Shown here in pieces: positions 1 to 11,835 of a stretch of DNA of 64,000 bases. This stretch comes from Metellina segmentata. Its lineage: Eukaryota; Arthropoda; Arachnida; Araneae; Tetragnathidae. The stretch lies in assembly GCA_947359465.1 (NCBI GenBank), contig OX375873.1, positions 39,714,437 to 39,778,436 of the forward strand. Direction: 5' to 3'. Position 1 is the first letter of the stretch; the number at the start of each line of letters is the position of its first letter. Position numbers and translations under genes: made by a program. Below the pieces are notes generated by a model. The model made no database searches. It saw only the letters and a list, made by a program, of their open reading frames with translations, and was not told the DNA's origin.

Positions 1-480
1 AGTGATAACTCAACAATAAATTAGTCTATTATAAATATTTTTGTATCATTATAATCTACATAATACATCGGATGTTTTGACCTTTAATCAGAGTTATTAG
101 TTAAAAAATTATTTTTAATGGATTTTTAAATCCTCAATATCCAGAAAAAATCGTGATTTTTTATGTATTCTTGACGAAAAAAGTTGTACCTTTCTCTCTA
201 GAAACGTGATGGAGGTTCAAAACATGAAGAATAATGTTAGAAATAATTTCCAACTAGGATTGTGTTTCTAGACAAATTAGAATTTGAGATATCACTGCTC
301 AAAAAACATGCTTATTAGCTCATTATATCTTAATTAGCTAATTTTAACTAGTTTAATATGATTTTTTCTCACTGAAATAGTTTTAAGCATAAACCAATGA
401 CCTACTGTGAAAAAACTGGTCTTTTAAAGTTAAAATTTAAAAAATAAACTTCTTGTGTGTACTTACATCTTATAACTAAA
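1..480 (+). repeat. Segment with a diverged paralogue at 29.99-30.44 kb
   Basis: Shared words in order: GATAACNCAACNATAAATT, ATCATTATAATC, TTTAATCAGA, TTAGAAATAATTTC, CTAGAATTTGA, AAAAAACATGCT, AGCATAAACCAATGACMT, AAAAACTGG and TTAAAATTTAAAA. The sequence is AT-rich and non-coding. Confidence 0.7.
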
Positions 481-860
481 TTTTAAAGCTCTCTACTCAC
501 CTTAGAAAAACATACAAAAACAACGAAACACACCCATACTTGTTAGAGAGCATGCTGTTCTGATGAAGTTATTCTTTTTTTAGGGTTATGACAAACACAT
601 CATTGATCATCACCCGGAGATTCATTGAATTGTCTTTTTAACTAAGAACTTATTATAGTTTTGGCGATGACGATAGATGATATGTGTATGAGAATCCTAA
701 ATGTGAATTGCCTCTTCAATGTACACCCTCTATAGCGTTTTTGTATGGTACTGTATTCAAACTAGTGTGGTTGGAAATTAAGGTTTTGTTGATGAAATCA
801 TGTAAAAGTTAACTCCATTAAACTATAACCAACACTAACACTCATTGACTTAATTGAAGA

Positions 861-1113
861 AATTTTTAAATTAGTACTCAATGTTTGGATTTATAGTAAT
901 TTTTTGTGCAAATAGATAAATTGACCACACAGAGGAGAGAAGAAGTACAGAGATAAAATAGCTAATATGAAGTTTCAGTACCATACATACAATTTTTAAA
1001 TTAGTACTCAATGTTTGGATTTATAGTAATTTTTTGTGCAAATAGATAAATTGACCACACAGAGGAGAGAAGAAGTACAGAGATAAAATAGCTAATATGA
1101 AGTTTCAGTACCA
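861..1113 (+). repeat. Recent tandem duplication, 130 bp period
   Basis: The segment 861-983 is repeated at 991-1113 with no difference that I can see, separated by CATACAT-type spacer bases. Identity implies a very recent duplication or an assembly artefact. Confidence 0.95.
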
Positions 1114-1807
1114 CCTTAAATAGCAACAATACAACCTGCCATTATACCAGGACATAAATGGGTTCGTTCTGATAGGAAGAAGTGATTAAAAATCACGATA
1201 TTCAGAGCACTGAACGTAATAATAATTCTATGAGAGAAATGAGCAAACATATTCAGAAAAGCAAAGCAAATACTTTTTAATTCTGTGCCCTTCAGTACAA
1301 AAACATATCCAACAAACCTTTCCTACGATTTTAATGTGTTTTTGCACGATTTTTGGATGCAGAGCGTATGCTTAATTTTTAGGCATAGAATTTTGTAATG
1401 TTGTGGATTAAATTGATCAGGCAAGAGGCTACAAATTCTGCTCCGACATTTTATTTAGACGAATTTCCTAAACATATTTATTTCTATTTAGAGCATATAT
1501 TGTATACGTTATCATCACAATACATATGAACTACAACTAGCATTTATTAAAAATATGGGGTTTTTTTTAATTTTGAGCATAATTATTTTTTATTCATTTA
1601 GAACACGAGCTTGATTTCGAAGATGAGTTGCATACCCGTTGCAGTAAAATTCATATTTGAAACCTATCTTCAAATTTATTAAAGCAAATATTGAATTGTT
1701 TTTTGGCCTAATATCTTTAAAATATGTGTGCTTTACCATTCCTAAAAAAATTAGGCTTAAAGAATTATTTATTGCAGTGTTTAGGCTTTTAAAGAAATCT
1801 CTTTATG

Positions 1808-1871
1808 GAGTGTGCGTTCGTGAGTGCGTTTGTGCGCGCGTTCGTGCCTGCGTGTGTGTTCGTGCGTGCTG
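1808..1871. repeat. GT/CG-rich simple repeat
   Basis: An imperfect alternation of TGTGCG, GTGCGT and TTCGTG units. The 71-codon frame over it is low-complexity at its end and not considered a gene. Confidence 0.8.
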
Positions 1872-3427
1872 AATTTTGAGAGCCACTGTAAACACAAAAT
1901 TTAATTAAAAAATTATGTAAATTATTTACAACCATCTGAAAAGTTGAATTTGCGACTTCAAATTAATAATTATCGTTTTATAAAATATTTAGACAAAAAT
2001 TGTTATTTTGGAATAAATATTGTATGGTAAAATATATTTGCGGTATTTTACTCATAACAGCTTTACTTCGTGTATCTTAAGTTTCTTTTGAAGGTTATAA
2101 AAGCAATTTTTCTTAAACAAAAAGTAAAAGCCAGTCATTTATGATACAAAACTAGGTTCTCGAAGAGAATCCCGTTTTGCTTTCAGAAAATTGGAATAAG
2201 AGAAAATAAAAAACACAACTTTGATGTTGTTATAAAATATATAATCTCTTCTCGGAACCATCAGTATTTCTCACTAGTAGTATTTTCCTTACTTAATGTT
2301 TCGCAATCTTCATATAGAGAATCGTCCACAATTTGCTATTTAAATAAATCCTCTGAAGTGCAAAAGTTTTTATACGCTTTAAAGCAAAGCCGGTGTAAAT
2401 CGGTTATCTATCGAAAAAAGATTCAAACATTTGCATGATTTTGATGTAACCAATAAAAACGAAAAGTTCGAAGCGAATATATATTTGTTTCTGAGAGTTG
2501 GTATTGAAACTTTTAAATTACCCCTGAAGTAAATCCCCGGACTACCCTGAAATGACTCTAGGCATATTGCTATTGAAAATATCGACCCAAAGGGAATTCC
2601 GAATTTAGCTTCATGTAACAATTTGTATTGGAAAAGGGATACTTCAGTATAACTCAAGTGTTCCATATACTATTATATTATTCTAAACGATTCTTCGGCA
2701 CCTAAGTGTTGCATATCGAACTTGGTCCCACAGAAAGAACACTTCGGTAAGTCTTTCGAATCATTTTAATTAACGCATGCACACAACAAGCAAAGGGGTA
2801 TCATCAATTCCTATACTACTTTTAAGGGGAAGTAGAGAACACAAATACGCACACAGAAATATATGTCATCAAGTGCCATCAGGATTATCTAAGAAGTGCT
2901 GTTCGGCAGTGTATTTGCGATGTCGGTCAGTTTGGGCAATCGTTGTCTTTTTAAACGCTGACTTCGGGTGAAAGTACGGGTAACGTGAAAGAGATCAATT
3001 CAGTAATACTTGATTCATAATAGAGATGGTTGATATGCACCTAGCAGTTAACGGACATGTAAACGTACAGCAACATGTTGAACATGTAGGGCAATCTGTC
3101 ACCATAATGTGACAGGCTTAAAAGCAACAAAAAATACGAAATGGAACTATTTAAAGCATAAACAATATAAGGAATTGGGAGGGGTCAAGCAGCCACAGTG
3201 ATTGAATATGGGATTAGTAAAATTGCCGGTATTGGTCAGAGCATTGTGTATGAAATTGATTTTATTGGGTTTTTAGCAAAAGACATAGGATAAAACTAGT
3301 AACATCATGGGGGAGCACCAGAGATCTGAATAATGAAGAGAATGGATGACGGAAAAAGAACTAACTCAACGACAAATCACATTTTAAAGCTTAAAAAGCG
3401 ATTCATCGCCTCATAGTATCGTCCTAA

Positions 3428-3463
3428 TCTCAGTATGCCCTGTCGTTGCAGGGCATACTGAGA
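3428..3463. other. Perfect 15 bp hairpin
   Basis: TCTCAGTATGCCCTG is followed by a 6-base loop and its exact complement. It could be a transposon footprint, a miRNA-like stem (too short on its own) or chance. Confidence 0.7.
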
Positions 3464-3712
3464 CGCCGACACCCCGGCACCAAATGCCAAAGACCTGCTT
3501 GTGAGTATCACTCCCTTGAACTTCCTATTTAGGCATATACTTGACCCCACACCATACCTGTCTATAATGATGGTGCTACCGCCACACCAATACCACATAT
3601 TACATGAAATACTCAATAATATTTGTATACGGCATTGTTATTCGATGTAATGACAATCTTCTGTACATATATGTATAGACATAATTTCAAATGATTAAAT
3701 GAATTAATATAT

Positions 3713-4103
3713 GGGGGCCACGGTAGCTCAGTCAGTAGAGCGTCGGGCTCGCATCAGAAGGGTTGTGGGTTCTGTTCTCAGCGGAGCCTGAAATTCGGAT
3801 GATTGTGAGATCGGCACTTAGACCTGGCTAAAGACCGTCGTGTTCGCTAATGGTGACTGGGACACGTTAAATAGGTCGTGGTCATAAAGTCCCCCATGTT
3901 CCCATACCAAATCAATACCTCTGGGGGTACCTGATCAGGGGGTTATCGACCTCTGATTGGGATCTAAATTACGATATGTGTGAGTGAATGGATGTGTGAA
4001 AGAGACCTTCCTGTATAACGGATGTGTCATGTATGAAGAAGTCCAACCCTCCGGGGCAATGGCACCCCCAATTGGGCCATAAATGTCCCGAACAACAACA
4101 ACA
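3713..4103 (+). mobile_element. tRNA-derived SINE with (CAA)n tail
   Basis: The head has an A-box-like GGTAGCTCAGTCAGTAGAG and a B-box-like GTGGGTTCTGTTCTC 40 bases later, as in a tRNA-derived RNA polymerase III promoter. A unique ~300 bp body and a tail AACAACAACAACAA follow. The full length is about 390 bp. The anticodon stem has decayed, so it is not a tRNA gene. Confidence 0.8.
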
Positions 4104-4734
4104 ATTTATATATGACTTTGCAACGCATTGTAGGCCTTTATTACACAATCCCATTGATGATTGTCTTTCTTTTCTGCACCTTAGTATATTCTCTAGCACG
4201 TTCTTATGGAGCTTGCGTGTACATACATCCCTATGCAAGTCCAGTTTAATCTTTTGTTCGTTACTTCCCTTGAAATATGTACAGGAATTTTTTGAAACAT
4301 TGTAAATTTAAAACACATACTGAATAAGATGTCACCCAACTTTCAAATACGACACTATTTTTTCATCTGGGTAGTTATTTGGGGTTGAATTCTTTTAGAC
4401 TCAAACTTTCTTTTGTTAAGTCAATTTTTACAACATAAGGTTATTATTTTTTTATTTTATGAAAAATTCGTTCCTTGCATGTTTCCTGGTTGGTATTTAC
4501 ACCAATCGCCCCTTGACCAGACATTGAACCCTTTGTTTCAGGGCCTGGGTTATGAACTGAAGCTTAGATTCATTGACCAAAAATCCGATTTATTTAATAA
4601 ATTATTCTATTTTGATTCCGTGTCCAATAATGGTATAACCGAAGCTACACATTATTTTGAGTAACTTCAATATACAACTCGAAAGATATTCTTATCAATT
4701 TTCAAAGAAAGGTTTTAACTATCTTAGTGAATTT

Positions 4735-5520
4735 GACTGATGTTCTTGATGAATGAATAAATCGAAATGAATCTTATAGCTGAAAACAAAACTGGTGGTA
4801 ACATCAAACTCAACGGAACTGAAACACATGGTGAATGGATAAATTGAAATGAATCTTATAACAGGAGAAAAATAACTGGAACACAAATCACTGTCAAAAC
4901 AAATGCTTAAGAGATTGGAAAACTTTTCAGACTGATTCCCTTTAAGCTTAAATTGACAGATACTATTTTCATTTTCCAACGAAAAGATTTTATTACCCTA
5001 TAAATTTGCCCGATGTGTTTCATAAATGAATAAATTGAAATTAACATTATAACATGAAACCAGACAGGTAACAGCAAACTCAACCAAACTGGTAAAAGCA
5101 TACTCAACCAAACTAGTGACGGCATACTCAACCACAAACTGGTAAATGCATAAATAGATAAATTGAAATGAAACTTATAAGAGAATAAATAATTACCAGA
5201 AAACTCTGCAAAAATGGAACACAAAACATCTGCCAAAAAAAAAATGTTTAAAATAATACTTCTCAAACTGATTCCTTTCCCCAGTAGTTTGTGTTGGAGC
5301 TTCGGTGCTTAAATCGACAGGTATCCTTTCGTTTTCCAATTACAGGCTTCTATTGTTCTCGTAAACTTGCCGATGTGCTTTATAAATGAATAAATCGAAA
5401 TGAACTTTATAGCAGCAAACCAAACTGGTAACAGCAAACTCAGCAAAACTGGAACGCCCACCACTGCCAAAACAAATGCTTCAAAGATTGGAAAACTTTT
5501 CCAAACTGATTCCCTTCACT
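4735..5520 (+). repeat. Degenerate tandem array, about three irregular units
   Basis: GAATAAATYGAAATGAAYTTATA occurs at 4752, 4836, 5026, 5160 and 5386. GATTGGAAAACTTTTC..ACTGATTCCCTT occurs at 4911 and 5484. CAAACTGGTAACAGCAAACTC-like pieces recur. Spacing of corresponding parts is about 275 and 360. Confidence 0.7.
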
Positions 5521-6365
5521 GTTTTTCTTAAATTATTCTCCGATACGACGCCAACTGCGTCCAGATCTGATTCCCCAGGGCAATCCAGTTTCAGAATTAT
5601 ACAGCACATACCGAAAGGAATCCCCCACAGGAAGCGTAACTCTTCGACAAGGACTTGACGTTTCGGCCTCCGACCGGAGAATATAAGAAAAATAATGCTT
5701 TCAAAGTTCTCGCGAAACTTCGTTTACGAAGACCACAGACCCAGGTCCCCAAAGGATTCCCGGGTGAGATAGGAAGACTCTCACCTCACCTTCTTATCAG
5801 ACCCAAAGTTCCCTGAGGATATTCGGGCCTTTACGCCAGACTCCTTCTCCACACACTGCCGATAGGCTTAGCATCTGCTCCCGTCTTTTGAGACAGATAT
5901 AAGCTACAGCCCGTTACCACATATTTTGTTCGTTGATGGTCTGAGGGTAGGCGATGTTTTGGGATATCTCAATTTTAAATAAACTGGATGAAGCAGAAGG
6001 ATTTTGGTTTATTTCATCGCTGAGACTCATAAATGTCTCTCATGTTGCGTTATGTGCTTTTGACACTATTTTTCAGTGTTGGAAACCTAATATTTCCACG
6101 TCTATAACCATATTTAACTAAAAATAATCCATTTACCATAGTCAAAAGCTCGTGGATTAAAATTATTCATGAATGATAAAAATACTTGATACCAAAATGT
6201 AGGTCATTACAAAGATACGAGTTTAAAATCATCCGATGGATCTTTGTTATTGAAATCAACTTAAGAACTTTCGAAACAGGTTATTTTAGCACATTTGTAA
6301 TCAAGTAATGTTAAAATCGCACAAGCCGAAAAAATTTAACCCATGAGGTAGTAGTAGCAAAACGA

Positions 6366-6440
6366 CGATATATATTTCTCTAACGTGGCTCGAGAAAAAG
6401 ACTCATTTGATTTGTCAAACGGCAACGACTCGATCACAAA
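6366..6440 (+). mobile_element. 5' end fragment related to the Helitron
   Basis: The sequence ATATATATTTCTCTAACGTGGC and the following AAAAAGAC(T)...TTTGTYAAACGGCAAC stretch resemble the first ~70 bases of the 50.8 kb Helitron. No hairpin or CTRR end is seen nearby. Confidence 0.5.
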
Positions 6441-6699
6441 TCACGTAATTTCTCATCAGATTCCGTAAAAAAAAAAAATTCCGTTGTATTTAAAACAAAA
6501 AAAAATTTGTGAGTCGTAACATATTGGAAATAAAAATGAATTTACTTTGTGTTTCAGGCTTTTAAAACGAACAAAAGCGTAATCACCTCACGATGAACGA
6601 ACTAGGACATACAGAGTGGCATACTAATGCGATTACCATTTTATCCCGTAGGCGATTTACTTATTTACTTTTTATGGAAGATACCAAATGTGAATTTAA

Positions 6700-6880
6700 C
6701 TTTCCAAGTGGTTTCGACGAGATGCCTATAAAGATCAGACCAATTTTGCTAATGACGAGATAACATTACGATATTGCCGAGTTTTTGATGATGAGATCAA
6801 GATCTGGTCAGTATTTTTTCTAACGACGAGATATCCTATCCATCAATATATATTCACTTTTCTTCTAATCATGAGATACG
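6700..6880. repeat. GACGAGATA-family repeat, copy 1
   Basis: Contains AATTTTGCTAATGACGAGATA, AAGATCTGGTCAGTATTTTT and CTAACGACGAGATATCC. The same words recur at 19.2, 31.2, 46.2 and 62.1 kb. Confidence 0.75.
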
Positions 6881-8454
6881 TCGTCGTGACACGCAGAGGA
6901 ATCACATCTGAGAAGTTCACTCACATGTATCTGTTCTTCAATCTGCAGTCATCATTGCATGACTTCTAACCAATTGTGGTCTCCTAGACCAATCAAATCT
7001 TTCCTACGATTATTTCAACAAACGGATGCGGTTATTTATTCATTATGAGTGTGGTTGTGAGATTGAGAGAGAGAGATATAGAGAAAATACACTATATTTT
7101 CTGATACTCTTGTGACGTTCAGATAGGTAACCAATCAACCAACTTTAAACTAATAATGAGGAAGACAGCTTTTGAAAATTAAAAAACATATAACTAATGG
7201 CATACGATACCATTTCCTTCTACTTCCGTATAATGGATCGTGAAATGAATCTAAAAAATAAATATAAAATAATCGTATGTAAACGCTAAGAAATCTTGTG
7301 ATCTTTCGATGATGCGATTATCTTCCGTCTCTGAAAAGGATTAAAAGGCTGTAATTCACTGCTGGTTGTAGTATAGTACAGGTATTCAGTTCTAGGCAAT
7401 AATTTTAATCTATTAGGGTTTATATGTGAATGCATTTTGCTTTCTCTTACTTCTGAATTTATTTGCACGTACTTCGCAGATAAATGATACGGTTTGTGAA
7501 AACCGAAACTGCTCAAGTTTCTGGCAAGGGCTCTTACTCTCCCAAAGTAATAAAAGATATCTGGAAATTTCACGGGCTTAAATTACTTTCTTATAAAGCA
7601 ATTTGAAAAAAGTGTAATTTTCTTAGCAGCCGCTTTTTGTTTCCTTCAGCATGCAACCACCGAATCCGGAGACCTTAATCTCTTAAAAGAATGCCCGTAT
7701 GAAAGAAGCGAAAGAAATTTACGGAGGAAACTCGGAAGAGAGTGGAACCGAAGCCCTCTCAAAAGCACAGTGGCGTTTTTCCATTTCCTGCAGTACATCC
7801 CACCCCTTCCAATCTAATACTAAACAGGTGTCTGTTTTAAAACAAAAATATCTGCGACAGAATGCTCAAATGGCACGATATCTAACTTAAAGAATTCGAT
7901 CCGACTCTAAAAAAAAAAAAAGGAACGCTCTGGCGTCGGATAGATATAAAGCTCTGGGAAGGAATTCTACAAATTGGAGTGCTCCCTTTTCTTGATTGCT
8001 GTCCTGCTTTTGCTTTGAAGGCAAAACAAAAGGAGGTCGCTGATACCCACAGTGGTATAGTGATTGATGCTGGACATTTTTATTTAATTATATCGGAAGT
8101 AAACTCTTTGAAGGTATACAATTTCTATCCGAAGTTCCTCTTCCAAATAGTGTCTTGTTTCCAGTGGAAGTGGGGACTGTCCTGTGCGGGTCAGAGCGTG
8201 GCTAAGCTATTTTTGTAGATCGAAAGACGTTGTAATGTTAAAAGAAAGTATTTTTCAATCGTTTGAAGATGTGAAGTAATTTTATTGGAAAATGGTTAAT
8301 AAATGAATGGGTGGTGTACATATATTTAAATGGCGGATAAATTTTATCGTCGTAAAGTAAAATTTAAATCATGTAGAATGATACCCTTTGTTAAAAGAGA
8401 TAGAAAAACTTAAGGTAGTATAACAGTCGTTTTGGTTTAGTATACAGCGTGTTA

Positions 8455-8535
8455 AACTTAGTATACAGTGTGCTACAAAACTTCCGGTACAAACTTTGGG
8501 GGATAGCAGGCACATAGATGGGAAATATATTTAGA
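8455..8535 (+). mobile_element. Terminal fragment of an IS630-type element
   Basis: ACTTCCGGTACAAACTTTGGG and GGATAGCAGGCACATAGATG resemble the end of elements related to the 28 kb transposon (which has GGTACAAACTTTAATGGTAGG). No coding part follows. Confidence 0.45.
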
Positions 8536-8539
8536 TTGA

Positions 8540-8945
8540 GCATTGCTGAGGAGCTCCAAAAGTATGACCAACATGTTGACTAGTAGTCACCTGACTGATC
8601 TGTAAAATATTGACTTAGTTGGCCGTTTTGGCCTTTTATTGCCTGGTTTGGCGATGTAATACATCTTATGCTAGGGTAGATGTGTGAATACGAATTTTTA
8701 TGGAGTGGTGACAAAAGTGAAGAAATCGTCAGTCTACTGCTATAGTGCCCGGGCCAATCAGATGGTGAATCCATGAATGGGCGTTTTCTCTTGTCCCGTT
8801 GAACAATCAGACAATCTATGTTCGTTCTCATCGGCAAATGAAAGTAATTTAAGTGTCAAGTTACTTCTAGTTATGGTCATATGATCGTGGGTCCATTAAA
8901 AGGCTATCATTGCTCTTCTTTACATTTCATCTCTATATATAAATA
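8540..8945 (+). repeat. Dispersed ~400 bp repeat family, copy 1
   Basis: Shares with 11.08-12.12 kb and 58.75-59.13 kb, in order: a GTCACSTGACTGAT-like start, TTGGCGATGTAATA, GGGTAGATGTGTGAATACG, GTGRCAAAAGTG, GACCAATCAGATGATGAA, TAATTTAAGGTCAAGTTACTACTAGTTTTGGTCA-like sequence and a TATCATTGCTC end. It has no ORF and no recognised termini. Confidence 0.8.
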
Positions 8946-10909
8946 TGGGCAGACTGCAGAAAATTAAATTGTATTGACATATGAATGTATATGTCCACAA
9001 GCATCACCAGGATTTGCTAGAGAGTACACTATGGTGCACAAATGAAAAACAACAAACATGTGTATGTTTTTGCTATCCCAAATTTTCGAGTTTCACAATA
9101 GTCTCTTTACGACAATGTGTATAATGGTCCGGTTTTCCAGAATGTAAATGATCAAATGGTTGGTAATTTGGTACACTTCTGTTCACAACACAATATCACA
9201 GTGACTCTATCATTTAGTCCACCACATGCTCAGTAATAATAAAATTCGTAAAATATACATGTTACTTGAACGAGATTGGCACCTGAAATTTACCCGGATG
9301 TTCAAGACAGTACATTAAAGTGCAGGAATGAAAGGAAGTGAGTTTATGAACATCATTTTTACTATATATGCTTTTAGAGTTTGACAGTAGCTATATACTT
9401 ACAGTTTTACAGAATAATGTTGTGACCACCAACATACTTTACACCAGACAGTGTCGACACATAGATTGCCATGCAAACTGTCCAGCTACTGCATTGTCAA
9501 ACAGCGCCCTCTAGCAATCCTTGAAGTCATATGTGTTATATTCTGTTCTATATTCATTCTGATAGGGATATGGCTACGTATGGGACTAAATCAATTATAA
9601 TGAATTTTGTATTCTCTAACTCACCTTAAGCTTGTACCAAAAGTTTCGGAACATCCTAGGGTACTCTGGGGATTGACGCTTACCCTGTTTCATAAGTTAG
9701 ATTCCTGTTAGCAACACTGGAAGTTTTATGTCTTATGTCAGTAGAAGCTTTCCTAAAGTATGTTTATCAATTGGCGATGATTTATAAATGAATCTCCTTC
9801 AAATTAAAAAAGGTTATAATACGTAAATTTATTCCATCAAATCAACCATTCTGTTTCTAAACTTAGTTTTAATTTAAATATCTGGAAAACAATTTTAATT
9901 CATTCGAAACATATCACGAAATTTCTAAATTAATATATATATATATAATCATTCTATATCTTCTTATAATATTCTCAATGGTATGTTTTGTCACAGTACC
10001 ATCAATTTCGGTTCAGGAAACAAGACATATTAAGGTACACGAATAACTTTAGTTATACTAAGTCAATATTTAATTTCAAACGAATTCAGAAATAAAGATT
10101 TTTTAATTTGAATACTTCAGGCATTGGTAATTGATAAGGACTCAAATATCCTCTTACTTTGAGACTACATTTGTAATAAAATAGCAAATTAATTTTGTTA
10201 TTTTTATTTTTTCGCATTGGAAGTAATGAATAGTAATAAATTAATGTACGGAAACATTTTTTTAAAGAGGATTCAACGTCTGCACTATGTATTCTATCTA
10301 TTATTCAAGCACTCAAAACCCGACTTGCCACTTTCATTTTCAAAACTTACCAGAAAGGGCAGTGTAATTTTTTAAAAGAAAATTCAACTAAATATGCGGT
10401 TGGTTGCTTTGAAATGTAACATTGATCATTCCAGAATAAACACACCCATAAATCACTACACTAAACAAATATTCCCCTATCGTCACTACCGTCACCTGAA
10501 CCGGTCTAAATCTAAGAATGATCAAAACCGTGGGCTTGAAAAAGGCAAGAATGGATAAGTGGCCTCAGATCAATGCACTTCATCATGCGAGAGAATTCCA
10601 AAATTACCTGACACTCCAATGAGCACTCGATATGCTAAAAATCGCAAAATTGCGTGCCATAGTTCCCTGGAAACTGAGAACTATTTATGAATGCGTCATT
10701 ATCGATCTGTTTACTAGTATTTCCTTAGATTACCATACATCACGTGTGGGTGAGAAAGCAAACAACTAAACCATTTTATATTTTTGAAACGGACGTATTT
10801 TTCATGTTGGTCAAACAGTGACAATTTTTACGAACTTTACGGATGTTTTTGCTTTACAATTAACATTAATCATATTTCATGAGTATTTACGCTGAAAATC
10901 GTGCAAAGT
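8946..10909. other. Intergenic DNA, no gene seen
   Basis: AT-rich DNA. ACTTCCGG/CCAAAAGTTTCGGAAC-type words near 9630 may be another transposon end. Nothing else is supported. Confidence 0.5.
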
Positions 10910-11055
10910 ATAGATAGGTAAGCAATTGAATTAACGTCATACTGGAACAAAACTTCAAATTAACGTCACATGAGTTATTGGCGACGATCCGGGATCAATC
11001 CTGAAAAGAAAAATCACAGGACAGCACCCCCAGATTATGAACCATAGTCAAGTCA
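10910..11055 (-). mobile_element. 3' part of the third SINE family
   Basis: The plus strand GAATTAACGTCATACTGGAAC, GACGATCCGGGATCAATCC and ACAGGACA parallel 60095-60180. No tRNA-like head is recognisable. Confidence 0.5.
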
Positions 11056-11268
11056 TTGACGTGAAACATAAGTAGATTTAGCAATGCAATTGAGAACAGA
11101 TGCAAAAGATGTGACCAACAGGCCAATTAGTGGTCACAATACGTCTCTGAAAAGAGTTGTAATGCAACCACAAATGTACCAAATCGGCTTACCAGATTCA
11201 CTTGGTAGGCCGATTTGGCATCGTATATTCTCCTTTTTTGGCGACATAACAAGCTATGAGAGGGTGTA

Positions 11269-11835
11269 CACTATATGGACAAAAGTATTTGGATACTGCA
11301 GAATTTCGGAGGATCTATCTTAATGTGGAGTTGTTTTTCCTGGTTAGGACTCGGCCCATTGCTGTATGTACCTGGTACCATGAACGCTGACTTGTGCCTT
11401 GACATTCTGGATGATTAGGCTTTGCCTACACTATGGCAATACTACGGCGATGATGGTTGTTTCTTCCAACAGGATCGAGCTCCATGTCATACTGAAAAAC
11501 GTGTGATTGACTGGTGTCCTGAAAACGTGGTTAATTTGCTTGACTGCCCTGTTCAGAGCACCGATATAAATCCGATCGAGCCCTTGTGGGACAAACTGAA
11601 GCGAATAGTACGACACCGTCACCCACTCCCATATTCACAACAATCTCTTCTCACAGCCTTGCAAGAGACATGGCACGCTATTCCTGTCTAGACGTACAGA
11701 GAACTTGTGGAAAGTATGCCTCGACTTTTTGCAGCTGTAATACAAGCAAAAGGAGGGCCTACCCGTTACTAAATAGAATAATAAAGCACTTTTCTGAAAA
11801 ACACGCAGTGTCCAAAAAACTTTGTCCATATAGTG
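11269..11835 (+). mobile_element. Tc1-like element, internally deleted, nested in another repeat
   Basis: The 567 bp element has inverted ends (CACTATATGGACAAAAGT and its counterpart ACTTTGTCCATATAGTG) flanked by TA. Inside is the C-terminal half of a Tc1-type transposase: an Asp motif in FFQQDRAPCH, then QSTDINPIEPLWDKLKRI carrying the terminal Glu, then VESMPRLFAAVIQAKGGP. A stop codon precedes the TLWQYY segment and the first third of the gene is missing, so it is non-autonomous. Its two flanks join into one copy of the dispersed repeat also seen at 8.5 and 58.7 kb. Confidence 0.88.
11422..11765 (+). pseudogene. Tc1-type transposase, C-terminal fragment
   Basis: Reads TLWQYYGDDGCFFQQDRAPCH, then the NPIEPLWDKL motif, then the family C-terminus after a stop at 11689-11691. 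It keeps the second catalytic Asp and the final Glu but lacks the first Asp and the DNA-binding domain. It is a remnant within the 11269-11835 element. Confidence 0.8.

Larger units (their letters stand above)
1114..3712. other. AT-rich intergenic DNA
   Basis: Apart from the GT/CG simple repeat and the 3428 hairpin I see nothing assignable. Short frames at 2379 (minus) and 2777 (plus) have no motif. Confidence 0.6.
5521..8454. other. Intergenic DNA, partly less AT-rich
   Basis: 5530-5900 is GC-richer than its surroundings, without a convincing frame. The Helitron-like end and GACGAGATA copy 1 lie here. The short frames at 7286, 7699 and 7979 show no recognisable protein. Confidence 0.5.

Noticed and set aside
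3713..3790. tRNA gene
   Set aside because: A- and B-box words are present but the acceptor and anticodon stems do not pair, and a SINE body with (CAA)n tail follows.
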